In this document: piece after piece, positions 1-5,566 of the stretch
Layout: every line of letters begins with the position of its first letter
How positions within the stretch are numbered: the first letter of the stretch is position 1
Origin: Acidimicrobiia bacterium
GTDB taxonomy: Bacteria; Actinomycetota; Acidimicrobiia; Acidimicrobiales; Hopanoidiivorantaceae
Reading direction: 5' to 3'
Assembly: GCA_020027305.1 (NCBI GenBank)
Contig: JAHRAM010000054.1
Location: 1 to 5,570, forward strand
DNA length: 5,570 nt
Made by a program: the position numbers and the translations under genes
The notes under the pieces: generated by a model
What the model saw: the letters and a program-made list of their open reading frames with translations, nothing else
Told to the model about the DNA's origin: nothing
Database searches by the model: none

Positions 1-1
1 A

Positions 2-163
2 GACCTCAACCAAATGCTCAGCCGACTAAATGCCCCAATCGGGCTAGACATTGGTTCGGCAACACCTGAAGAAACCGCACTTTCAATCATGGCAGAAATC
101 ACTGCCAACCGCCACAGCCGAGACGGCTCACCTTTAAAATCAACCAAAGGTTCCATTCACTAA
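2..163 (+). CDS. XdhC/CoxI family protein, C-terminal end only (partial)
   Basis: The reading frame enters from the left edge and ends at TAA 161-163, leaving 53 residues. They contain the segment APIGLDIGSATPEETALSIM followed by AEI, which matches the conserved end of the XdhC C-terminal (Rossmann-like) domain, usually of the form PIGLDIGA-x-TPEEIAxSIxAEI. XdhC/CoxI proteins bind molybdenum cofactor and help sulfurate and insert it into xanthine-dehydrogenase-family enzymes (xanthine dehydrogenase, CO-dehydrogenase-like hydroxylases); they act in the cytoplasm. The last 15 or so residues, rich in Ser, Lys and Arg, form a non-conserved tail. The client molybdoenzyme would be expected to the left, outside the window, so I cannot tell XdhC from CoxI. 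The family call rests on one strong motif in a short fragment. Confidence 0.82.
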   Translation, partial: DLNQMLSRLNAPIGLDIGSATPEETALSIMAEITANRHSRDGSPLKSTKGSIH

Positions 164-187
164 ATCCTCACAAAAGGGAGGAGGAGC

Positions 188-209
188 AAAATTTCTATAT
201 AGAAATTTT
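188..209. promoter_or_regulatory. Perfect 22-bp AT-rich palindrome between xdhC-like gene and crotonase
   Basis: The 22 bp read identically on both strands: half-site AAAATTTCTAT (188-198) is followed directly by its complement ATAGAAATTTT (199-209). It begins 25 bp after the stop of the XdhC-like gene and 121 bp before the crotonase start. As RNA it could form a 9-bp stem with an ATAT loop. The stem is nearly all A-U and no T-run follows, so it is a poor intrinsic terminator. A protein-binding operator is a better guess, especially as a related dyad lies at 257-280. Confidence 0.5.
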
Positions 210-256
210 ACACCCCTGCGAAAAAATTCTTTGGGCTTTAAAAATTCCCCTGCCTT

Positions 257-280
257 GAAATTTCTGCTAATTAGAATTTC
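257..280. promoter_or_regulatory. Second, imperfect inverted repeat sharing the AAATTTCT half-site
   Basis: GAAATTTCT (257-265) and AGAATTTC (273-280) pair over 8 bp with one bulged T at 263, around a 7-nt centre. The half-site is the same as that of the perfect palindrome at 188-209, and the two dyad centres are about 70 bp apart. The stretch CCCCTGC also occurs before this dyad (247-253) and after the first (213-219). It lies 49 bp upstream of the crotonase start, in the zone expected for its promoter. Two copies of one dyad suggest paired operator sites, but no regulator gene is in view. Confidence 0.35.
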
Positions 281-329
281 ATCCAATCAAAATTTTTAAT
301 ATAAAAAGCTATTCTGGCAAAATATAAGT

Positions 330-1112
330 ATGGCAACCAACGAGCTAGAGTTCAATGTTGATGGGGCGATTGCTACCATCACAAACAACCGCCCCGACAA
401 GCACAACGCCTTCACCGATGAAATGGATGTGGCACTGTTTGAGATTTTGTCTGAGCTGAAGTCAAACACAGACATCGGCGCTGTGGTTTGGAAAGGAAAT
501 GGAAAAAGCTGGTCGTCTGGCAGAGATGTCAGCGCCATCGGCACCAACCTTGAGGGGCTTGTTCATCAAGACTTAATGAAGCGAGGGCATTTAGGCATTC
601 AACAAATTTTTGACCTAGACATTCCAATCATTGTTGCTATTCAAGGGTGGGCTATCGGTGGCTCATTCCAGCGAGCTTTAATGTGTGACATCCGAATCGG
701 AACAGAAGATGCAAAATTTATGTTGCCCGAGTTGAGCCACGGCGTTATCCCAGACACTGGCGGGGTCAGTTGCCTTTATGAAATCGCCGGCCACGGCCTA
801 GTTAGCGATATGGTGCTTTGCCAACGGGTGCTTAGCGCAAACGAAGCGCTTTCTTATGGAATCCTTTCACGGGTGGTTGAGAACGCCGAGCTTGAAAACA
901 CCGCCTATGAGATGGCACAAAAAATCGTGGCTGCCCCCAAAGTTTCTGTGAAGCTGGCAAGGCGAGTTATTAGAGAGCTTTCAGACCCAGTCATTAGAAA
1001 ATCTATGGAAACAGAAAACACTGGCCAAAGTTTTGTAAATATCTCAAAGGATTTCGCCGAGTTCAAAGCTGCAAAAGAACAAGACCGCCCACCCAAATAT
1101 ATCGGCAACTAA
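330..1112 (+). CDS. Crotonase superfamily protein (enoyl-CoA hydratase/isomerase family)
   Basis: At 260 residues this is full length for a single-domain crotonase, a cytoplasmic family acting on CoA thioesters. The N-terminus has the family's VDGAIATITNNRPDKHNAF pattern (10-28). SWSSGRDVSAI (60-70) is the first oxyanion-hole and CoA-binding segment. WAIGGSFQRALMCDIRIG (107-124) is the second. LPELSHGVIPDTGG (132-145) is the following helix and loop. Compared with rat mitochondrial enoyl-CoA hydratase, the position of catalytic Glu164 is kept (Glu134), but that of Glu144 is Gln114 and the usual GGG is GGS. Hydration is therefore not assured; isomerase, decarboxylase or hydrolase activity is possible. 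The ATG at 330 fits the family N-terminus, though no Shine-Dalgarno sequence precedes it. The reductase gene starts 49 bp downstream, so the two probably form an operon for acyl-CoA catabolism. Family is certain, substrate unknown. Confidence 0.93.
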   Translation: MATNELEFNVDGAIATITNNRPDKHNAFTDEMDVALFEILSELKSNTDIGAVVWKGNGKSWSSGRDVSAIGTNLEGLVHQDLMKRGHLGIQQIFDLDIPIIVAIQGWAIGGSFQRALMCDIRIGTEDAKFMLPELSHGVIPDTGGVSCLYEIAGHGLVSDMVLCQRVLSANEALSYGILSRVVENAELENTAYEMAQKIVAAPKVSVKLARRVIRELSDPVIRKSMETENTGQSFVNISKDFAEFKAAKEQDRPPKYIGN

Positions 1113-1161
1113 AAAGGGTCGACAAATTCACCAACAGAAACAGACGAACAATAAAAATTAA

Positions 1162-2046
1162 ATGGGGCTTGAACATCCGCCAGAAGAAGGTGAGAGCGCA
1201 CTGCCAGAAGGCACCTTCAAAAACCAAACGGTTTTTATAACTGGGGGTGGAACTGGGCTAGGAAAAGCAATCGCCACTGAGTTCGCAAGGCTTGGGGCAA
1301 ACCTAGTCATCGCCAGCCGAGACCCAGAACACTTGAAGGCAGGCGAAGATGCCATCAAAAAAACTGGGGCTGAAGTTTTAACCGCCCAGTGCGATATTAG
1401 AGATGCCGACTCGGTAGCAAATGCATTTAATGAGGCACAACAAAAGTTCGTCCTGCCAAAAATCCTAATCAACAATGCTGCTGCCAACTTCCCTGTGCCA
1501 GCAGAAGATATGTCGCCTAACGCTTGGCGAACTGTCGTCGATATCACCTTGAACGGAACATTTATAGTCGCCAGAGAATTTGCCCGCCGCCACCTAGAAG
1601 CTAAAACCCCTGCTTCAATAATAAACATCGGCGCCTCTTATGCTTGGACTGGCGGGCCAGGCTTTTCACATTCAGCAGCAGCCAAAGCTGGTGTGAAAAA
1701 TATGACAGAGAGCTTGGCAGTTGAATGGGGGCCGTATGGAATACAAGTCAACTGCTTGGTGCCTGGTTTATTTCCCCACGATGATATGACGAAAGACATC
1801 CAAAAAAACCTAGAAAGAACAAATGAAAAAGACTTGAGCCAGCCTGCTCTGAGAGTTGGTCAAGTTAGAGAGCTAGGGTGGGCAGCAACATTTTTGGCAT
1901 CCCCTTATGCGAGATTTATTTCTGGGCACACGCTCGTAGTTGATGGAGCCAACTGGCAAAGGCGACACCTCACAATGCCAGCAGTCACTTCAGTTCGCGA
2001 ACAAATGGGGCGGGGCGATTTTGACCCAAACCCACCTAAAAAATAA
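1162..2046 (+). CDS. Short-chain dehydrogenase/reductase of the 2,4-dienoyl-CoA reductase type
   Basis: This 294-residue Rossmann-fold enzyme has the cofactor motif TGGGTGLG (27-34), ASRD with Arg53 (favouring NADPH), CDIRD (77-81) and NNAA (104-107). The classical YxxxK active site is changed: the position four before Lys175 is Ser171, and a Tyr lies 11 residues earlier at Tyr160. Human mitochondrial DECR1 has exactly this arrangement (Tyr199, Ser210, Lys214), and MSPNAWRTVVDITLNGT (117-133, Asn131) closely resembles its LSPNAW...LNGT segment. The known reaction of that group is NADPH-dependent reduction of 2,4-dienoyl-CoA to 3-enoyl-CoA in unsaturated fatty acid oxidation. The start is supported by the DECR-like LPEGTF lead-in at 14-19. 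About 25 residues extend past the usual SDR end (VVDGANW, 259-265), with PAVTSVREQMGRG at 273-285. It follows the crotonase by 49 bp and converges on the ThDP gene. Substrate could differ from fatty acyl chains. Confidence 0.88.
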   Translation: MGLEHPPEEGESALPEGTFKNQTVFITGGGTGLGKAIATEFARLGANLVIASRDPEHLKAGEDAIKKTGAEVLTAQCDIRDADSVANAFNEAQQKFVLPKILINNAAANFPVPAEDMSPNAWRTVVDITLNGTFIVAREFARRHLEAKTPASIINIGASYAWTGGPGFSHSAAAKAGVKNMTESLAVEWGPYGIQVNCLVPGLFPHDDMTKDIQKNLERTNEKDLSQPALRVGQVRELGWAATFLASPYARFISGHTLVVDGANWQRRHLTMPAVTSVREQMGRGDFDPNPPKK

Positions 2047-2077
2047 ACCTAAAATCGTATCTAAAATAAACTTAAAT
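2041..2077. repeat. Short direct repeat spanning both convergent stop codons
   Basis: AAATAAACCTAAAAT (2041-2055) recurs nearly intact as AAATAAACTTAAAT (2064-2077). The first copy holds the + strand TAA of the reductase and the second holds the minus-strand TAA of the Rieske-ThDP gene. Only 25 bp lie between the stops and no GC-rich hairpin is visible, so termination here is either factor-dependent or runs into the opposing gene. The repeat may simply reflect AT-rich composition. Confidence 0.4.
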
Positions 2078-4033
2078 CAGCTGTGCGTCAGCCACAATCT
2101 CAACCAAGCTCACGCCCTTGTGTGCCAAAGCCTCAGAAATAGCAGGGGCTAAGTCTTTCACATTTTCTACCCGTTGCCCTTTTGCCCCACACAAATTTGC
2201 AAACTCAGCAAAGTTCGGGTTATGCAAGCTGGTGTGAAAAACATCTAGCTCAGCTGCCCGCTGCTCTTTTGTGATTTTGCCAAGCTCATTGTTGTTCAAC
2301 AATATATGGGTGATATTCATTTCATATTTCACAGCGGTGGTTAGTTCCATAGCGTATTGCCCGAACCCACCATCTCCACTGATTGAAACAACTTGTCTGC
2401 CACTGCCCTTTGAAGATGTTTCATAAGCCCACGACCCCATTGCTGCTGGGAACCCAAACCCGATAGAGCCAAGGTATCCCGACATCAAAACAGTTTGGTT
2501 TTCAACTTCAAAGTAGCGCCCAAATGAATATGTGTTGTTGCCAACATCCACACACAAAACAGCATCTTTATCAACTGCCTTCGTCAACACATCAAACAAA
2601 GTGGCAGAAGCAATGCCCTTGCCTCGGTCATCTCTAAGTCGGCTGGTTTTTTCCTCTCGCCAAATCGCCCAGCGGGAGGCAACTTCTTCTTCAATGGAAG
2701 CTCGTTGCTTGTCGCTGGCTCCTTTTTCAACTTGTTGCTTCATCAGCTCTGCTGTAACCCCGACTTCTCCCAGCACAGAGACATCTACAGAATGGAACCT
2801 GCCAATCGCCATCGGGTCAAAATCAACTTGAACGATTGGCTTATATGGGGCAATGCCCGTGTGTTGTGAAAATGACGCCCCAAATGTGATGACCAAATCG
2901 CTTTCGTTCATAAACCAGCTGGCAATGGGCGTTCCACTTCTGCCAAGCACCCCACACCCCAAACTATGAGAATCAGGAATCAAACCCTTTGCCTTAAATG
3001 TGGTTGCCACTGGGGCTCCGATGTGTTCGGCCAGCTCAATCACAGGCTGGCGACAAAAGCGGGAACCTGCCCCCAAAATAATAATGGGGCGCTTAGCGTT
3101 TTTGATTTTCGCAACAGCCTCATTCAAACTTTCGGCAGGGGGAGCAACTGACATATTTGAAACCCTGCCAGTCGGGCCGCCTGCCCCAACATCTTGTGCT
3201 GGCTGAACCTGAACCTCATCTGGCAAAATCAAATGAGAAACTTCCCGCTGAACCAGTGCATTCTTACACGCCAAGTTCATCAGCTCGGCTGGGTCAGAAT
3301 TGGCGCCCACCGTTGAGCTATAAACTGACACATCACTAAAGGCTGCTGCTAGGTCAAGGTCTTGGAATGCCCCTCGGCTCACAACCTTTGAAGGAACTTG
3401 CCCAGAAATGGCAAGCACTGGGGCACGATCTAGCTTGGCATCATAAAGCCCTGTCAAAAGATTTGTAGAGCCTGGCCCAGCAATGCCAAAACAGCCTGCC
3501 AGCTCACCCGTCAGTTTTCCATAGGCGGTGGCAGCAAAGGCAGCTGCCCCTTCATGGCGAATCCCAAAAAAGCGGAGCTTGCCTTCGGCTTCTGCTTTTC
3601 TCATAGCGTCAGCAAACCCTAGATTAGAATGCCCCACCATTCCAAAAACCGTGTCAACGCCCCAAGCAAGCATTGTCTCAACCAACACATCGCTAACCGT
3701 TCTGTGCTTGGCTGGTTCTGGTGGAAGTTCTACATAAACTCCATCGTCTCTAACCTCAGTTTTGAAACAGGGCGGGGCGTCATCAAATGGAGGGGGAGGC
3801 TGCCCAGTGAGCGGGTCAAAATCATATCCATGCCACGGGCAACGGAGCCAACCGTTTTCAATGCTTCCTTCCCCTAGCGGGCCATATTGATGGGGGCAAC
3901 GGTTGTCTAGAGCGCCATATTTATCGCCGACCCGACTTAGGGCAAGGCTTCTGTGGCCTGCCACAACGGTCTTGACCCGCCCATCTAAAAGTTCATCTAG
4001 CTCAGCTACTTTAATCCATTCAGTGTCGCTCAT
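2072..4033 (-). CDS. Fusion of N-terminal Rieske [2Fe-2S] domain to pyruvate-oxidase-like ThDP enzyme
   Basis: A single open frame encodes 653 residues. Residues 1-105 form a ferredoxin-type Rieske domain with Cys46-x-His48 and Cys65-x2-His68, separated by 16 residues. From about 110 a complete three-domain ThDP enzyme follows. Its Pyr domain has catalytic Glu161 in RHEGAAAFAATAYGKLTGE, then GIAGPGSTNLLTGLYDA and FQD at 223-225. The middle domain spans about 300-430 and resembles the FAD-binding region of E. coli PoxB (ITFGASF, VQVDFDPMAIG). The PP domain has LGSIGFGFPAAMG and the ThDP/Mg motif GDG (553-555) to NNN (580-582). Overall order and spacing follow PoxB and acetolactate synthase, about 550 residues plus Rieske. 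The PoxB membrane-binding C-terminal peptide is absent; the protein stops at VADAQLI. Probable role: oxidative decarboxylation of a 2-oxo acid with electrons passed via FAD, if bound, to the Rieske cluster. A carboligase or a cyclic-dione hydrolase is possible. A weak AGAGAT lies about 12 nt before ATG. The nucleoside hydrolase is 115 bp upstream. Confidence 0.9.
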   Translation of the reverse strand: MSDTEWIKVAELDELLDGRVKTVVAGHRSLALSRVGDKYGALDNRCPHQYGPLGEGSIENGWLRCPWHGYDFDPLTGQPPPPFDDAPPCFKTEVRDDGVYVELPPEPAKHRTVSDVLVETMLAWGVDTVFGMVGHSNLGFADAMRKAEAEGKLRFFGIRHEGAAAFAATAYGKLTGELAGCFGIAGPGSTNLLTGLYDAKLDRAPVLAISGQVPSKVVSRGAFQDLDLAAAFSDVSVYSSTVGANSDPAELMNLACKNALVQREVSHLILPDEVQVQPAQDVGAGGPTGRVSNMSVAPPAESLNEAVAKIKNAKRPIIILGAGSRFCRQPVIELAEHIGAPVATTFKAKGLIPDSHSLGCGVLGRSGTPIASWFMNESDLVITFGASFSQHTGIAPYKPIVQVDFDPMAIGRFHSVDVSVLGEVGVTAELMKQQVEKGASDKQRASIEEEVASRWAIWREEKTSRLRDDRGKGIASATLFDVLTKAVDKDAVLCVDVGNNTYSFGRYFEVENQTVLMSGYLGSIGFGFPAAMGSWAYETSSKGSGRQVVSISGDGGFGQYAMELTTAVKYEMNITHILLNNNELGKITKEQRAAELDVFHTSLHNPNFAEFANLCGAKGQRVENVKDLAPAISEALAHKGVSLVEIVADAQLI

Positions 4034-4040
4034 GTTTTCA

Positions 4041-4073
4041 GCTATCTCTTTTTAGCAATTTTTTGCTATCTCT
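4041..4073 (-). promoter_or_regulatory. Hairpin and 9-bp direct repeat in the leader of the Rieske-ThDP gene
   Basis: TAGCAA (4053-4058) and TTGCTA (4063-4068) form a 6-bp stem around TTTT. The 9-mer GCTATCTCT appears twice, at 4041-4049 and 4065-4073, so the stem overlaps one repeat copy. The element starts 8 nt before the ATG of the minus-strand fusion gene, in the 115-bp spacer after the nucleoside hydrolase. It could be a binding site, or an RNA structure near the translation start. On the minus strand the hairpin is not followed by a T-run, so it is not a typical terminator for the upstream gene. Confidence 0.35.
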
Positions 4074-4148
4074 ACTAGCTTATTTTGTTTTGACTTATCT
4101 TTCTTTAATCCACCTTTTGCCCGCACAACTTTTGTCAGCCCCTTTTTA

Positions 4149-5072
4149 CTAGCCAAGCAATTCCTTTAACATCTTCATAAAGTCGGCTGGCTCAATATGG
4201 GTTACGATATTCACATTGGCAGGCTTTTTAGTCACATCCATAAAATCAACCACTGTCATTCCACGGGTTAAGCTATCGCCTGTCACCACGTTCATAGAAT
4301 AAGGTTTGGTTTCAGCAATGCTTGGGTCAAGGGCAACAGCAACTGCTAAAGGGTCAGGAAGGTCAAAGCCAGGCATTTTGGCAAAGTCTTGCATAAACTT
4401 CAAAATGGTCGCCTGAATATCCATCGCAAAATCGCTGAACTTGGTTCCAATGGCTCGAATCTCTTCAATTTGTTCGGGCGTGACAAAAGCAGATGCCATA
4501 GAAGCATCCCAGCCCACATAAGTTTGGGGCATGCTAGATTCTGCAACAATGTGTGCTGCCTCTGGGTCAGCCCAAATGTTGAACTCTGCTACTTCGGTTA
4601 TATTTCCTGGCATGTGAGGAGCGCCACCCATTATATAGCAATGCTCAACTGCCCCTGCCAGCTCAGGGGTTCTAAGCAAAGCATTAGCAATGTTTGAAAG
4701 CGGGCCTAACGTGACCAACCGAATTTTGCCAGGGCTAGACATTATGCATTCAGTCATAACATCAATGGCATGCTCTGTCGCTGGGGTTCGCCCTTTCAAA
4801 TCAAGCCCGATGTCGCCCATTCCATCATCTCCATGAACTTCACTGGCATCTTCTAGCTTTCGCATTATTGGTTTTTCTAGCCCGACATAAACAGGGGTAT
4901 CTTTCCCACAAAGCTCCACCGTATAGAGCGCATTTTGAACGCATTGGTCTAGTGAAACATTTCCTGCCACGACTGAAATCCCTTCAACTTGTGCCACTGG
5001 CGACCTGAGCGCCATAACCAAAGCCACAGCATCATCTGAGGCCGTGTCGGTATCAATCCAAAATTGTTGCAT
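4149..5072 (-). CDS. Nucleoside hydrolase (inosine-uridine preferring family)
   Basis: At 307 residues this has the normal length of the family, which cleaves the N-glycosidic bond of (deoxy)ribonucleosides to give base and sugar with a bound calcium ion. The N-terminal calcium and ribose site is IDTDTASDDAVAL (6-18; Asp7, Asp9, Asp13, Asp14). Other family marks are GN (37-38), VHGDDGMGD (79-87), VTLGPLSNIA (120-129), MGGAPHMPGNITEVAEFNI (148-166; Asn157, Glu163, Asn165) and the late calcium ligand Asp240 in LPDPLAVAVAL (238-248). Crithidia nucleoside hydrolase has active-site His241 just before Asp242; here that place is Pro239, so leaving-group activation may differ or the substrate may be unusual. 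There is no signal peptide, so it is cytoplasmic. The ATG five codons before DTD is the natural start; no Shine-Dalgarno is seen. It is first of two minus-strand genes and may be co-transcribed with the Rieske-ThDP gene. Confidence 0.92.
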   Translation of the reverse strand: MQQFWIDTDTASDDAVALVMALRSPVAQVEGISVVAGNVSLDQCVQNALYTVELCGKDTPVYVGLEKPIMRKLEDASEVHGDDGMGDIGLDLKGRTPATEHAIDVMTECIMSSPGKIRLVTLGPLSNIANALLRTPELAGAVEHCYIMGGAPHMPGNITEVAEFNIWADPEAAHIVAESSMPQTYVGWDASMASAFVTPEQIEEIRAIGTKFSDFAMDIQATILKFMQDFAKMPGFDLPDPLAVAVALDPSIAETKPYSMNVVTGDSLTRGMTVVDFMDVTKKPANVNIVTHIEPADFMKMLKELLG

Positions 5073-5467
5073 GTGAAAATCTAAAAATTAAAAATGTGTA
5101 GTGAAATATACCTAGATATAGATAAGCATATACCAAAATCTATTTGCGGGTGGAAAAACCGTCTATTGTTATAACTTTGAAGAGATTAAGGAAGAGTGAG
5201 CTTGCAGAGAGATATAAGGTGAGTCAATCTAGCAATTGCCTTTGGGTGTTTCGCTGAGAAGCACAGTGCTAGTTGTAGTTGATTCAAAAATTTAATAAGC
5301 TACCATTCAAAAAGCTATCGCTGAGGCAAGATTGATAACCTGATTAGTATAACATCTTGGATTTACTTTCCCTTATTGCAGATTATCGTGCAGTGCTTTA
5401 TTGCCATTTAGAAGGCTACAGTAATCTATTTTTTCAAATTCACCAAACTCCATGACGCCCTATTCTA

Positions 5468-5539
5468 AAGGTTTAAGGGGGATTAGGAATTGCAGAACCA
5501 TTCTTCAATGGTTTTGTTTGGCCTACTAACCCAAACCTT
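5468..5539. repeat. Long imperfect inverted repeat (72-nt stem-loop)
   Basis: The sequence folds on itself from end to end. AAGGTTT (5468-5474) pairs with AAACCTT (5533-5539). GGG (5477-5479) pairs with CCC (5530-5532). A5482 and TAGG (5484-5487) pair with CCTA (5522-5525) and T5527, with mismatches between. CAGAACCATT (5493-5502) pairs with AATGGTTTTG (5507-5516), allowing one G-U, around a CTTC loop. Apart from one AA bulge the internal loops are symmetric. No T-run follows on either strand, so an intrinsic terminator is unlikely. Candidates are a small structured RNA, a miniature mobile element or a dispersed palindromic repeat. The RYYYAAC/GTTRRRY ends of an integron attC site are absent. 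Confidence 0.5.
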
Positions 5540-5541
5540 AC

Positions 5542-5566
5542 TCCAGAAACGCTGTTGTTTTCTGGA
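5542..5566. repeat. 8-bp inverted repeat adjacent to the long stem-loop
   Basis: TCCAGAAA (5542-5549) and TTTCTGGA (5559-5566) are perfect complements around a 9-base loop. The hairpin begins two bases after the 72-nt stem-loop ends, so the two sit in tandem. It stops four bases from the window edge and could belong to a larger element. No T-run follows within the window. Confidence 0.4.

Noticed and set aside
188..209. Intrinsic terminator for the XdhC-like gene
   Set aside because: The stem is almost entirely A-U and is followed by ACACCCC rather than a T-run.
1158..1628. Long open frame of 156 codons on the minus strand opposite the reductase gene
   Set aside because: It lies wholly antisense to a gene with clear SDR motifs, and its translation shows no family resemblance. 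It is a codon-bias shadow.
2072..4033. Two separate genes, Rieske ferredoxin and acetolactate synthase, joined by sequencing error
   Set aside because: The frame is continuous with a plausible linker, and there is no start codon near the ThDP domain boundary at about residue 108; the first Met after it (121) would cut into the domain.
5373..5453. 26-codon minus-strand open frame starting at ATG 5453
   Set aside because: Very short, no ribosome-binding site, no recognisable motif, and in AT-rich non-coding sequence where such frames arise by chance.
5468..5539. Integron attC site
   Set aside because: The fold is attC-like in length, but the required RYYYAAC and GTTRRRY core sites are absent at the ends and no cassette or integrase is present.
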